From: Brachionus plicatilis
Lineage: Eukaryota > Rotifera > Eurotatoria > Ploima > Brachionidae
NCBI GenBank assembly: GCA_010279815.1
Contig: QEOQ01000204.1
Span: forward strand, 1,603,006 to 1,667,005
Length of the DNA stretch: 64,000 nt
Direction: 5' to 3'
The notes beneath the pieces were generated by a model that saw only the letters and a list, made by a program, of their open reading frames with translations, did no database searches and had not been told where the DNA came from. Positions 47,060 to 58,836 of this stretch are shown here, one piece after another. The translations under genes were made by a program, and so were the position numbers. Numbering within the stretch: position 1 is the first letter of the stretch; every line of letters starts with the position of its first letter.

Positions 47060-47268
47060 AAATTTTATGACTTGTCCCTTAAAAGTGTGATCGTCTCTTA
47101 CTTCTGGACAGAACTTGTGACAATTTTATATGCTAAATTATTTTATTTAATAAATATAGACCGTAAGCTCGTGACAACTACTTTTGGAGCCATGTCAAAA
47201 TTTGGGTTTATTTTATATGGATCTAGTACCATCGAGGCCATGCTAGGAGCATGCGTGGAGTTAAATTC
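47060..47268 (+). pseudogene. 3'-terminal exon-like fragment interrupted by a transposon
   Basis: An open frame reads SYFWTELVTILYAKLFYLIN, then VTTTFGAMSKFGFILYGSST and EAMLGACVEL, membrane-protein-like and with coding-type base composition. A possible acceptor is AAATGAAG near 47055. The frame is interrupted exactly at the target site of the FLYWCH/Ulp1 transposon (47269). Across the empty site it would run only a few Lys/Asn codons to a TAA, so the insertion changes only the extreme end. The family is not recognised and no upstream exons were found. Confidence 0.35.
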
Positions 47269-47600
47269 GGTTAGGGTCAAAATTGTCAGTATCAGTGCAG
47301 TGCAAAATTGTCATAAAAAATTGTCATAGGAAAAAAAAACAAAATAGTCATCGTAAAATTGTCAAACCAATTAAAAAATAAATTGAATGTCAAATCTGAT
47401 TGGCGATTAATTTCAAAGAAAATTTATCTTTTAATTAAATAAGAAGAATATTAAAAGAAGCTAAGATAAAAATGAAACAATTAGAAGAAAAATTTTAATT
47501 AATTAATTTAAAAAGTAGTTGAGTCATATAAATATAAATTGAAAATGAAAATAAATAACTCATCTACTCATACTGTTAATCAAAATCTTAAAATCAAAAA

Positions 47601-47846
47601 ATGGAACAAGAAATATTATATCTTGACACCGAATACAAACAAATTATTTTCGAAAAGCACCGTTATCAAAAAAACGAAAAAAAATCAAGTTGGTACAGAT
47701 GCGTCAATAGAAAATGCAGTGCACTTTATAACTTAGAGGCAAGAAAAAGAAATAATGTAGAACATTACCATCCACCTTTATCCAACAGAGCCAATATTAG
47801 TATCAGAGCCGTGCAAGAAGAGACAAAAATTAGAAGATTCATCTGA
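47601..47846 (+). CDS. FLYWCH-type zinc-finger ORF of the MULE-like element
   Basis: From ATG 47601 the frame reads LYLDTEYKQIIFEKHRYQKN, then SSWYRCVNRKCSALYNLEAR and VEHYHPP. The FLYWCH pattern (F..H.Y.......W.C....C......... H.H) is visible, with Cys pair C-x4-C and H-x-H ligands. FLYWCH modules bind DNA and are common at the N-terminus of Mutator-like transposases. The ORF stops after 81 codons, so this is either a stand-alone product or the first exon of a product that shifts frame into the protease domain. Confidence 0.6.
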   Translation: MEQEILYLDTEYKQIIFEKHRYQKNEKKSSWYRCVNRKCSALYNLEARKRNNVEHYHPPLSNRANISIRAVQEETKIRRFI

Positions 47847-48026
47847 AGTTCAATTCTTGGAAGTCCGCTCATACACTAATTACGAGAGAATTCCTATTTC
47901 TTTACAATTTTTAAAACTAGAAAAAAATCAAGAGTTGACCAATTTTCATATTACTGAGTTCCAGAATTTGATTTACAAGAAATATGATGTCCAAGGATAC
48001 GAAGATACGAAGATCCTGACAGTTTT

Positions 48027-48365
48027 AATAATTGGTTCATTTATGATAGTCTTAATAACCCTAAACACTATCTCAATCTTATTAAAACGGTCTTAAAAAG
48101 ATTCTCGGGTGGCTCTAGATTTTTTGACGTTGTCCATGTCAATGTTACAAAACAAAAAGGTAACAAAGACTGTGGCTTATTTGCCCTTGGATATGCATTA
48201 TCTTTAGCTATGAATCTAGATCCTGGTAAATTAGTCTTTGATCAAACAAAAATCAGAGATGAGTTTAATACTATAATAAAATGTACTGATTTGTTTTTGT
48301 TTACTCATTATTCTGTTGAAAATTATTCCCCAAAATTTTCTAAACTTTGTATTGATTTAGAATAA
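48027..48365 (+). pseudogene. Ulp1/C48-type cysteine protease C-terminal part
   Basis: The frame reads NNWFIYDSLNNPKHYLNLIK, later VNVTKQKGNKDCGLFALGYA, ending CIDLE and TAA. The blocks W-(F/V)-x-YDS (Asp) and DCGLFA (catalytic Cys) are diagnostic for Ulp1-like peptidases carried by DNA transposons. The His expected just before W (N-H-W) reads N-N-W here, and the upstream part lies in another frame (47857-48060, VRSYTNYERIPISLQF...). An active protease is therefore unlikely from this copy. Confidence 0.65.
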
Positions 48366-48589
48366 ACAATTAAACTGTTTTGTCATGGATTTAAATTCTT
48401 TTTCTAAAATTCTTTTTTAAATAAAAAAAATTCTAACAATCAACCAATCATTTGTTTTTTCATTTTTCCTTGTTTATTTTGTCATATATGACAAATTAAC
48501 ACATGACAATTTTCTTATGACAATTTTGCTTTTTTTTTTTTTATGACTTTTTTTTTTATGACAATTTTGACTATCTCCTTAAATTCGAA

Positions 48590-48950
48590 ATTAAAAAAAA
48601 TTAAAAATTATAACCTCTATTCTAATTTTTGTCTTAATAGAGTAAAAGTTAAATAAAAAAATCGATTTAATAGCCTAAAAAACTGTATAAAACATTTTTT
48701 GATTATTTTGCCTAATAATTTTACCATTTTCGTCTCGAGGTAGCCTTTTTCTACCACGATTCTTTAGTGTTAATTGATTGTGCTGTACAGTAGTTTTATT
48801 AGTTGTTTTCTTTATTTGAACTAGTTGCGATATTGTATGGTATTAGTTCCATATAGAATAAACCCAAATTTTGACATTGTTTCAAGAGTAGTGGTCACGA
48901 GTTTACGGTAATATAAAAAATTACAATTGGAACATTCAAATTAAGCATAT
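48590..48950. other. AT-rich spacer
   Basis: A moderately AT-rich patch at 48735-48900 was read in all frames without a recognisable product. Confidence 0.4.
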
Positions 48951-48951
48951 T

Positions 48952-49025
48952 ATTTATTTATTTATTTATTTGGGTACCAAAAGGCCGCAACTAAGGCGAT
49001 GGAAAAACTGGAGCATCTTTCATGG
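48952..49025 (-). mobile_element. LINE-like 3' tail on the minus strand
   Basis: Read on the minus strand, a CTTAGTTGCGGCCTTTTGGT block is followed by ACCCAAATAAATAAATAAAT, a short AAAT-type tail as seen on the LINE copies of this window. The upstream body is not recognisable. A short minus-strand frame at 49200-49325 (TDNVRQINEVLKYTGEKRRS) may or may not belong to it. Confidence 0.35.
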
Positions 49026-49329
49026 ATCTCCAACTCTACTTTTACAAGAAATGTTCATTTTATAAAAAATAAAAAAAATAAAAGTATATAGAATATTACG
49101 ATTCAAAAAAAAGATATAATCAGCAGTTAGTAAAAAATAAGCAAAGTTGATTTGATAAATTAAAATCACAAAATTTGATAACAAGTCAACAATATGATTT
49201 AATAGTCTATTTTGAGCAGTTCATTCAATCCACTTCTTCTTTTTTCTCCAGTATACTTCAGCACTTCATTGATCTGCCTAACATTATCAGTTTTTCTCTC
49301 TCTCATTCTTTTCGCTCTATTATCACTTA

Positions 49330-51500
49330 CTATTTGATATTATTAAGCATATTAATGAATAAAATATTTTATCAACTTTTCGGAATTCTAATTATAAAAT
49401 TTTTTAACCAAACTTATAGATTGATTCTGAATTTGTCGCAGTGTGTAAAAATTTTACAATTTTTGCAATTTTTTACATAATGTAGCAATTTTTTTTAATG
49501 AAAAACTTTTTTATCGTTTTTAATGAAAGAAAAACAGTGCTAAGGAAACTTATTACTGATTTTTGTGATTTTTGTTTGTTAAAAATTGGTCCTAAATTAG
49601 AAAGTGAAAGAAATTTTTTTTGATCTAATCCTGGAAAATGCTGGATGAATAGATCCAAAATTCGAAAAATTTCACTTTTGCGTTTCTAAAATTTTCAGTA
49701 TCTTAAATAAACTTGCCGACTAATATCTGATGACTAATTTTTGATTCATTAAATAATTCCAAAAATCTAGGATTCTAAATGAATAGAAAATCGATTACCT
49801 TATCAAAAAAAACGTGATAAATTGACGAATTCAACAGATTTCAAATTAAATTGCTTATTTTTTATAAGCTTGACGAGATAAAAAAGCCTAAAACGAAATT
49901 TTTTTAATAAATTAACTATATTATTTTCCAAACTTAATTTAGAACATTATTTTTTATTTTCGAATTTTACAATTATTTAACAATCTAAAAATTAGTAATT
50001 AGGTTTAAATATTAATGGTCATATTTGTCAGCAGATCCGATCGCACGAACATGCTATTCCAATTTTAAAATAATCCTAATCCTGAAAATGTTGTTTAGAT
50101 TTCCTTTACTCAAAGAGATAGAAAAAAAATTTTTCAAAAAGAAATCTTTTTTCTCTTTTTAATTTATATTCTATAAGCGTTTAAGACTCTTATAATCATT
50201 GAAAATTTATTCATCGCGAACTTTTAAATTCTCAACTAAAACCAAATTTTAAAATCATGAAATTGGAACAATTTTACGGCACTAATGCTTCCTCAGATTA
50301 AAAAATAAAAATCAAAAAAGTAAAAAAAAATTAAAGCTAAAATAAATTAAAATAAAATTTAAGAAATGTCAGTTGCTATATTTTTAAGTAATAAATAAAA
50401 ATTTTTTTTCAAAAATTATCTGACTTAAATTAAAAATTTTCAACTAAAGCCAAACTTTAAAGATCAGAAAAAATAATATTTCTAAGAAAAAAGTGGAAAT
50501 AAGTGGGTGATTCATCGAAAATCAAGGATTTCTTTTTTCATCAATATTAGTCAATTTTTTGCAAAAAATCGTACATGAAGTAATTAAACGTACTTAACTT
50601 TATTTGATTAATTTAAGGATTTATTAAAAGATTTGCATTATTATAGCAAAATTTTCAATAAAATAAAACTTGATAATTTTTTTTAAGAAAAAAACTCAAA
50701 AATCTATTTTCATTTATTCATGCTAATGTCGATCTTAATGACTTAAAATGGAATGTCACAATTTATTTCAATTATGTTTATACCAAAAATAAGATACTAT
50801 TTTCAAATAAAAATAAGATTTAGTTTAAAAAAATGACAGTGAAGGAATAATTTATTAGACTCTTTTAAATATTTTACATTTTAGATTCGATAGTTTTGTG
50901 AATTTTTTTTCCATTCGATTGTTTTAATTCAGAAAAACTATAATAACTTTTTTACTAAAATAGATAATTTAGTTCTGTAAAATGCTTAATGTTTAAGCAA
51001 CTTTGCTTAATCCGAAAATATATATCTGCAAAAACTCTGCAATGTAATTGCAAAGTCGATTAGAATACTTTATTATGGCCTGCAAAATGTAGAAAATTAC
51101 AGAGTATTTTGCAGACTTATTTAAAATCTAAAATATCTCTTTTAATAATAAAATATTTAAAATTTTCTGAATTGAAAAGATCGAATTTAAATGAACTTCA
51201 CTACCCCAGATTCGATTGATTCAATCGATCTTATTAAAACAACTAAAACACCTAAGTGAGCTAAAATAAAAAAACAATATTTCAACATTTAAAAATTTAA
51301 TACTCACTTCAATGATGTATTCCTTTTAAATAAATAACTCAAGTATCTTTCAACTAACTGGAAGTTTTTAATAGTGATAAATTATTATACAACAGACCTT
51401 GGTGAGATTTAATACCCTCAGGGCATTGGGATTAGTTTTTTAATTTTTACAAAATATAAAATCCTAAAAGTAAATAAAAATAAACAAATCTCCACTTTTT
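49330..51500. other. AT-rich spacer
   Basis: Includes the GATCCGATC...GAACATGC word at 50034-50056. Nothing else supportable was seen. Confidence 0.4.
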
Positions 51501-51529
51501 TTGAGGTATAGACAATGAAAATATTCAAA

Positions 51530-51815
51530 AGTACTTTTTGTACTTTTTGTACTTTTTGTACTTTTTCTAATTATTTTATTTGGCCCTGTTACTTTTTGTA
51601 CTTTTTGTACTTTTTGAACTTTTTCTAATTTTTTTATTTGGCCCTGTTACTTTTTGTACTTTTTGTACTTTTTGTACTTTTTCTAATTATTTTATTTGGC
51701 CCTGTTACTTTTTGTACTTTTTGTACTTTTTGTACTTTTTCTAATTATTTTATTTGGCCCTGTTACTTTTTGTACTTTTTGTACTTTTTGTACTTTTTCT
51801 AATTTTTTTATTTTG
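51530..51815 (+). repeat. Left subterminal array, 58-bp period
   Basis: About five units of three to four TACTTTTTG nonamers plus CTAATTATTTTATTTGGCCC and TGT. GGCCCTGTT recurs at 51582, 51640, 51698 and 51756, which fixes the 58-bp period. It is the mirror image of the array at the other end, so it probably provides transposase binding sites. Confidence 0.9.
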
Positions 51816-52286
51816 CCGGGTTCATTTGTACCTGTTAATTTATGGCCAATATTATTATCCTATTAAATTTAACAAATCATTAGAATTTTATTTAACATTA
51901 TTTTGCAATCATAAATTAAATAAAATTATTTCAACTTAAATTTAATATAGATTTTTTTAGATATTAAAAAAAGTGCGTTCAGCCACGATATTGTTTAATG
52001 ATTTTTTGCATCTTTTACATTTAACTTTTCTTGCAAAAGAATGTATACTAGTTATAATAGAAAAAACTAACATAAGCTTAATTAAATAGAAAGTCATCAA
52101 TTTTATAAATTTTCAATTTTTCAAAACGATATTTTCCTGACGGCCTGTCGATCTGATAAAAATTAGATTGCAAAGTTTATCTCTTTTGTTTAGTTTATCT
52201 TAAAATCCAATCCAATTCTTAAAAATCAATTTAGATCAATGTTTATTTTTTTTTCTTTTTTTTAGAATATTCATTTAGTAAATAAA

Positions 52287-55200
52287 ATGAATAAGAAAAT
52301 TCAGCAGAATTTAGCTAAAGATGATTTGAATATATCTCAAATTCAGAAGAAACTTTATACAATTAAAATGGATGCGGTTTTTGATGGCGAATTAGAAGTG
52401 TTCTTAAGCAATTTAAGGTTTTTTGATATACAATTTCTTTAATCACACTTTTTTTAGTTTTTTTTTAAAAGTCCTAAATTAAAGTTATTAAATTAAAGTT
52501 CAAGTCTGGACTTTAAGTCATTTTACTTGACTTGAAATCTTTTTGAAGTCATTTAAAAGACTTAGAAAAAAAATGGCAAATAACTTATTTTAATTTATAA
52601 TTTATATTTGAATTTTTACCGTTTCGGCCACATAAATTATTTTGCGAATCCATAACTTATTTCAAGGTCTTTAAATAACTTTGTTTTTATTTTAAATTAA
52701 GTCAAGACAAAGACTTTATAATAAAAAGAAAAAAGAATTCAATATTAGTTACTTGACTCGACTTTATGACTTTTCAATTAAAAAAATTCTGCTATTAAAC
52801 AATTTTTGATTTTTTTTTCTTTTAACAAGTACACGTAATGCGGTCTCAAAAGAATTTGTTGTTTGTCCTCTTTTGACAGGTATTGCCCATTTACTTGGAA
52901 AATCATATGTTACTGCATTGGTTAACTTAACAGAACCAAGCATCTTTTACTCAACATTAATAGCAAACCCATCAAGTGGCAAAAGTACTGCTATGTCAAT
53001 GATCAAAAAATCAATTTATGAAATTGAGGAATATGAAAATCTCCCGAGGACAAAATCAAATTTAATTAATGGTAATTTAATAAATATTTAATTTATTTTA
53101 TAATAGTGAAAAATTTCTTATAAACTTTTCGGATCTTCTAGAGTTAAAACATTTGAATAAAACTGGTGATGACTTTTTTTTTAAATTAAAGTCATCACCA
53201 GTCGTATTCATATGTTCAAGGCTGCCATTTCATAATTTGAATTTAAGTTAAGATTGCCGCAACATTAATTTTTGTCACACAGGAAAATGATAGACAATAA
53301 ATTGAAATTAATTTAAAAAATATACAATTAAAAAATATTATCAATGACTAGACTTGAAAAAAATTTGTGACTTACAAACAATCTGAACTAAAAAATTTAC
53401 TTTTAAATAAACAAAAAATCAGTGCGAGACTAGTTTCAATGGCAGCAAGTCAAAGCCATGACTTTTATAAGGCTTAAAGGACTGTTTTTCTTATCTTATG
53501 TAGAAGTCTGATATAAAAATATTAAATCTTAATTAATAATTAAGTTTTAATTTAGCTGGGACAGTAGAAGCATTGATTTCGCATTTACAATCGAACCCTT
53601 GCGTCGTGAGCTTTTTCGATGAATCTTCCACATTTATGAGCTCTTTTGGCTTATACAAAGGTGGTGATGGAAAATTTGACCGCAGTGTATATCTAGAATT
53701 GTATACAGGCCCTATCGCTTATGATAGAACACTCACAGGAAGTAGAATTGTGGTTGAAAGGCCACGATTTAATGTGTGCTTGCTAGGTAAATTAAAAATG
53801 GCAAAACAAAATAAATTCTTAGAATTAAGTATTTTTAATAGCAAAATTAAAAGTTTGATCATAATATTTATAAAAAAGCGATTAGCTTTCAATTCATTTT
53901 TTTCAACTTACAATCCTTTTTCTAATATTCAATTATAAAAGCTTTGAAATGATAAAAAAATTTGAAAATCATTGATGAAATTTGATTACGCTTTTAAAAA
54001 TTTGAATAATAAAATTTAATCAAAAATTTGTCTTTGCCATTAAAAATATTAATTTTAAGAATTTAAGCTGGAATTAATTATTAATAAGAAAATCAGGTTG
54101 ATATTAAATGTTTAATCGATTTTATTAAAAAATAAACAATAACACTCAAGATTTTTATATATGATTAATTAATTAATTAATTAATTAATTAAGTCAGATA
54201 GGTATTATATTAATTTTATTAAAGGTCACATGAGTGACTACGTCGAATTTGTTAGACAAGAAAGGTATGCTAGAGATGATGGTCTAATACAAAGATTTCA
54301 TTTATGTGTTCCAGAACCAGTTTATTATAAATCACGAGAAATTAATGAGGCACCACCAGTTAATTATTCACTTACTGTGTTACTTTTTATTATATATAAA
54401 TTAAATATGAAAACAGTTAACTATAAATTGGATGAGAAGGCCACAGAGCTTTTTTGTAAAATATATGATAACTACAAAGAATTCGCTGCAAATTTTGGTA
54501 CAAAATTTGATATGTTTCTCACGTAAACAATTCATTGAATTTTTTGGTTTTAATATATTAATAATTTTTTCTGAAGTGCTCTCTGTGGTAAAGCTGCCTC
54601 ACAAATTCTCAGAATATCTTTATTTATTCATATGTTCAAAAAAGCATTCTCCATTGTTAAAGAAGTAAAGAAAATGGATAATCTTGCTATCAACACTCAT
54701 TCCTTAAACAAGAAACTTGATTCAGTGATAACCTCCCTCTCTAAGATACCTGAAAAATACAATATAATCAGTGAAGACAGCTTAAAGAAAGCACAAAATT
54801 TAGTGGACTACTTCAATAAAATCAAAATTTGTATAGCCGATTATCCAAATGTAAACTATCAAGAAAGTTTTTTGAAAATTTTGAAAGCGATTAATGAAAA
54901 CACAATTGAGAATTCAGATATAATTTTTACTAAACAGTTTATTGATATAAGCAAAAAGATAATTCTTTATAAAACTAAAGATGGACAAACTAGCTCATTT
55001 ACAACAAATAATATAAACCAAATCCTTTCATCAGCTTACACTGTAAGCGATGTTGTGGAAGTAGCTACTAAATTAGAAAAATATGGTATCATTAAATTAG
55101 AACAGAGAAAAAGTATTTTTAATTCTGGTGGAAAAGTAACTTAAATTTATTTACTAAAATATCATATAAATCTTATTTATTTTTCTTAAAGGGTAATACG

Positions 55201-55905
55201 TTTATAAGCAAATTATCAAGGCAGGAGATAGAAAGCAATGATTTAGCAATGAACATCTTACACAAGCTAAATATAAATGTGACAGATAATTTTAATAACT
55301 TGACAGGTGAAATTTGAAATAAAATTAATAAATAAATTTTAAAAATTTGATAGGTAAATGCATAATTTTAAAATGATTGCTCTTATGGTAAAATGACCAT
55401 ATTTAAAAAAAAAAAATAAAACTAAAAATTTTTATTTAAGTTTTTAGATATTTTAATATCTCTTTTCAATTATTGATCTATTTTTTAGATAATGCAACTA
55501 AGGAGAAAAACAGAATGCAAAATGAGGAAAACTATATCACCCCTTCAAAATGTAAAAAAAACAATAAAATTGTCTTTTATTAATTTTTTTTTAATGAATG
55601 AAGATTTAAAAACAAATGAAAATCCAATCGAGCGATATACAGTTGATGAATATGAAACTCCAGCATTTATGATGAATTTAGGCACTCAAATTTGTAATAC
55701 TATTCATAAAGATAAAGACTTGACTACCGATTTGAACAATATCCCCCAAAGTCAAAGCAACGAACAGTCAAGAAATCATTTAGGAAGGAATCAAGATTTA
55801 GATTCATTTATAGGATTAAGTGACAATGATCAACACCTTCAACAATATCAAATGGAAAATTCTATTGTAATTATCCGGTTTAATTCATTAAAATTATTTA
55901 AATAA
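52287..55905 (+). CDS. Transposon-borne P-loop ATPase, DUF3987 (primase/helicase-associated) type, eight exons
   Basis: Exons 52287-52417, 52830-53071, 53556-53786, 54225-54522, 54577-55135, 55192-55306, 55489-55551 and 55604-55905 join with consistent phases to 1941 nt (646 aa). Walker A is ANPSSGKST (about 89-97), preceded by EPSIFYSTLI. Walker B is VVSFFDESS (D146, E147). Downstream come GGDGKFDRSVYLELYTGPIA, then YDRTLTGSRI, RFNVCLLG and ARDDGLIQRF, and later LCGKAASQILRISLFIHMF. This order is that of DUF3987-family ATPases of phage and plasmid primase-helicase systems. The C-terminal third is Asn/Gln-rich and unassigned. The frame is fully open when spliced, so the copy may be functional. 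A replication or strand-separation role in transposition is inferred. The first ATG and the last small intron (55552-55603) are the least certain parts. Confidence 0.75.
53162..53202. repeat. Perfect 15-bp-arm hairpin in ATPase intron 2
   Basis: ACTGGTGATGACTTT and AAAGTCATCACCAGT are exact complements separated by an 11-bp A/T loop. It lies in an intron of the transposon ATPase gene. The surrounding intron 1 and intron 2 also contain AAGTC-family repeat debris (52495-52780 and 53335-53480). Confidence 0.7.
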
Positions 55906-55919
55906 TAATACAAAAATTT

Positions 55920-56415
55920 TATTTATTTTTTATCATTTTTTACTTAAAATATTTAAAGTTTTTAATTTACAATAATGAAAGGAAACTGTTATAAAAGCAA
56001 AATATTCAATTAAACTAAAAATAAGTTTAAGTCAAGATAAAAGTCCTAGTAAAAGATAAATTGAATATAGTTAGAGAATGATTTTACAAGATAAGATAAA
56101 AAAATTTATTTTCTATTAAAATTCAATTTTAAGATTTAATGATATTTTTTACAATCTATCTTTTAAAATAAAGGGCATAAGATTTTTTATTACCAAAAAT
56201 CATTGTACATAACAGAAAAATGTAATATTTTCTTTCCAATTGTACAAAAAGAGTTTGAGAGCTCAGAATTTGTTTTTAAAAATGTGAATATTGAATTATT
56301 TGTAGAACCATTTTTTTACAAGTAGAAAATAAACAATAACATTTATCTTTTCTGTATAATACATAAATTCCACATTGACAAAATAAAGGAAAACTTTCGA
56401 AAAATTAAATATTTT
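55920..56415. other. Intergenic spacer inside the large transposon
   Basis: AT-rich, with no reading frame. It separates the ATPase gene from the AT-hook gene and probably holds the latter's promoter. Confidence 0.4.
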
Positions 56416-56421
56416 AAGATT

Positions 56422-56703
56422 ATGAGTTCTCAAGAATGTCACACTAAGACGCCGCCCTTAAGAACATCTTCAAAAATTACCAGTCAAAGTGAGAAAATGG
56501 AAGTGAACGATAAAAACGATTTACAACAAAATCAAGAAGAAGAAAATGATTTTTTAACAAAATCCTCTTTTAGGAAGTTAAAAAAAAGAGGTCGACCAAA
56601 AAGCCTTAAAAAAACAATCGACGAAGAACTGAAAGAGAAAGGAAAAAATGAACAAGAAATAAATAGAAATGTAATAAAAATTGTACAAAGCAATGAAATT
56701 TAA
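56422..56703 (+). CDS. Small AT-hook protein of the large transposon
   Basis: A single-exon frame of 93 aa from ATG 56422 begins MSSQECHTKTPPLRTSSKIT. It passes an acidic stretch (NQEEENDF), then contains KKRGRPKSLKK, a canonical AT-hook core (RGRP) that binds the minor groove of AT-rich DNA, and ends with a charged helix. It lies between the ATPase and transposase genes on the same strand. Binding to the AT-rich terminal arrays is a plausible inferred role. A donor-less stop (TAA at 56701) suggests it is complete. Confidence 0.6.
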   Translation: MSSQECHTKTPPLRTSSKITSQSEKMEVNDKNDLQQNQEEENDFLTKSSFRKLKKRGRPKSLKKTIDEELKEKGKNEQEINRNVIKIVQSNEI

Positions 56704-56826
56704 ATTTTTAATATAAAATAATGAAATGTAAACATAAAAAATGCAATAAATCGAAAACAATCACTTTTTGTAATATAATGAATAATGTTGAATAAATAAT
56801 GAAAATCAAAATATTCTTTTAAATAA

Positions 56827-57145
56827 ATATTAAGTGTAAATTTAAAATAAATTTAAATACGAAAACAATTAAAACTGTTAAAAATTAACCAAAATATTAT
56901 TTAATAATCATTTAAAGGTTAACCACTGAAACAGAAACGATTTATTAAAAAATGTTTTCAATTAAACCATTTAATAACATATCGGATATGTTGGTTTATC
57001 ATCAATTATTCGAAAATATAAAAAATTATAAGACATTAGAAATTGTTCAATTATTAAATACCTTTTCAGGGCAGAAATATGAAATTTCCGATATTGAAAG
57101 CTACAATGCTAAAGTTGCTGAATGCCCAAAATTTGATCCAAAATT
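56827..57145 (+). repeat. First copy of a duplicated segment before the gap (5' end of transposase)
   Basis: This segment is almost identical to 57456-57765, with single-base differences (for example CCTTTTCAGG against CCTTTACAGG, and TATTTAATAATC against TATTTGATAATC). It includes an ATG at 56952 and the first 64 codons of the transposase, then runs into N. The arrangement looks like two allelic contigs joined across the gap rather than a biological tandem duplication. Confidence 0.75.
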
Positions 57146-57455
57146 NNNNNNNNNNNNNNNNNNNNNNNNNNNNNNNNNNNNNNNNNNNNNNNNNNNNNNN
57201 NNNNNNNNNNNNNNNNNNNNNNNNNNNNNNNNNNNNNNNNNNNNNNNNNNNNNNNNNNNNNNNNNNNNNNNNNNNNNNNNNNNNNNNNNNNNNNNNNNNN
57301 NNNNNNNNNNNNNNNNNNNNNNNNNNNNNNNNNNNNNNNNNNNNNNNNNNNNNNNNNNNNNNNNNNNNNNNNNNNNNNNNNNNNNNNNNNNNNNNNNNNN
57401 NNNNNNNNNNNNNNNNNNNNNNNNNNNNNNNNNNNNNNNNNNNNNNNNNNNNNNN
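57146..57455. other. Assembly gap (310 N)
   Basis: Unsequenced bases. Sequence on its left and right is redundant, so the true distance may be negative, meaning the flanks overlap. Confidence 1.
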
Positions 57456-58836
57456 TAAATTTAAAATAAATTTAAATACGAAAACAATTAAAACTGTTAA
57501 AAATTAACCAAAATATTATTTGATAATCATTTAAAGGTTAACCACTGAAACAGAAACGATTTATTAAAAAATGTTTTCAATTAAACCATTTAATAACATA
57601 TCGGATATGTTGGTTTATCATCAATTATTCGAAAATATAAAAAATTATAAGACATTAGAAATTGTTCAATTATTAAATACCTTTACAGGGCAGAAATATG
57701 AAATTTCCGATATTGAAAGCTACAATGCTAAAGTTGCTGAATGCCCAAAATTTGATCCAAAATTTTTTTTTGAAAATATGAAAAAATTAGATAGTTTTAT
57801 ATTAAAAAATTAATTTAAACAGTTTGCCAGCAATTATAAACAATGCATATTTTGTAAAAATATTGAATTAGAATTATTTAATTCATACAGCGCCCAGTTT
57901 TATTCATATTGTTCTGGGCCAAAGCCATGTTGGTACAATGTAAAAAACTGTCCTAAATGTAAAATCAAATATTATCTGAATTTATATAGTACTGCAAATG
58001 GAGAGAGAAATTTTTATTCAAACATCATGGATTCAGATTATTTTTCATTTTCTAACGAATTGATATTTGATAAAGCTCTTTTAAATAATTTAACATCATA
58101 CATTTTGTTTAAACATTGTTCTTTTAAATCATACAGTAACTCGTTTAATTATTTCCATTCGATGAATTCAAAACAAGAAGCTTTAGACGAAAAAGTTTTA
58201 AGTTTACAAGAGAAAAGATTGACTGAAGTTTGGTTCTATTATAATTATTTAAAAGTAAAACATGAAGATAATAATAATATAAATATTAAGTCATTTTACG
58301 TGAAAGATCTTGACACGAATATTAAAGAGATAAATAAAAATATCAATTCGGTTTTTTCCAAAAAATGGAGTAGTTTTTATCATACAAAAAATTGCAAACA
58401 TAAATATTGCAGTAAAACTATAAGCATAGATGGAAATTATAAAATAAATCGCCTAAAATGCTTATCATCTTTAGTTTATTTGGACTCAAAAGAATTCGGT
58501 AATCTTATATAAAATCGGCAAAATGTAGTAAATTTTACATTTTTACATTTTCATATTTTTAGATTTTTTTGGACTTTTTAAATGAATCAAAATTAACCCT
58601 AAAATTAAAATAAAATAAACAGTAATCTAAAATTAATTAACATGTATATATAATCTTTTCATATGATATCAGAGTAAATGATCCAAAAAAAATTAAAATT
58701 AAATCATTAAACAAAAGGCCACTACTTTTTTTAATATTTTATAGGTTTTCAATACTATTGATATAAAAAATAATTATGTATGTCAATGAATTTAAATTAA
58801 AATTAGTTTAAGAAAACGAATCTAGACTTCTACTTG

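Larger units (their letters stand above)
47269..48578. mobile_element. 1310-bp MULE-like transposon with intact target duplication
   Basis: The terminal 20-mers GGTTAGGGTCAAAATTGTCA (left) and GGAGATAGTCAAAATTGTCA (complement of right) share their inner 12 bases. They are flanked by TTAAATTC on both sides (47261-47268 and 48579-48586); counting the next G, 9 bp could be duplicated. More ATTGTCAT words follow inside each end. An 8-9 bp duplication plus FLYWCH and Ulp1 cargo fits Mutator-like elements, but no transposase is present, so the superfamily is inferred. Confidence 0.78.

Noticed and set aside
51754..51939. Hydrophobic frame (ALLLFVLFVLFVLFLIFL) resembling a membrane protein
   Set aside because: It is a translation of the TACTTTTTG tandem array at the transposon end.
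54163..54193. (TTAA)n tract as a possible regulatory or integration site
   Set aside because: It is a simple microsatellite inside an intron of the ATPase gene, with nothing else to support a function.
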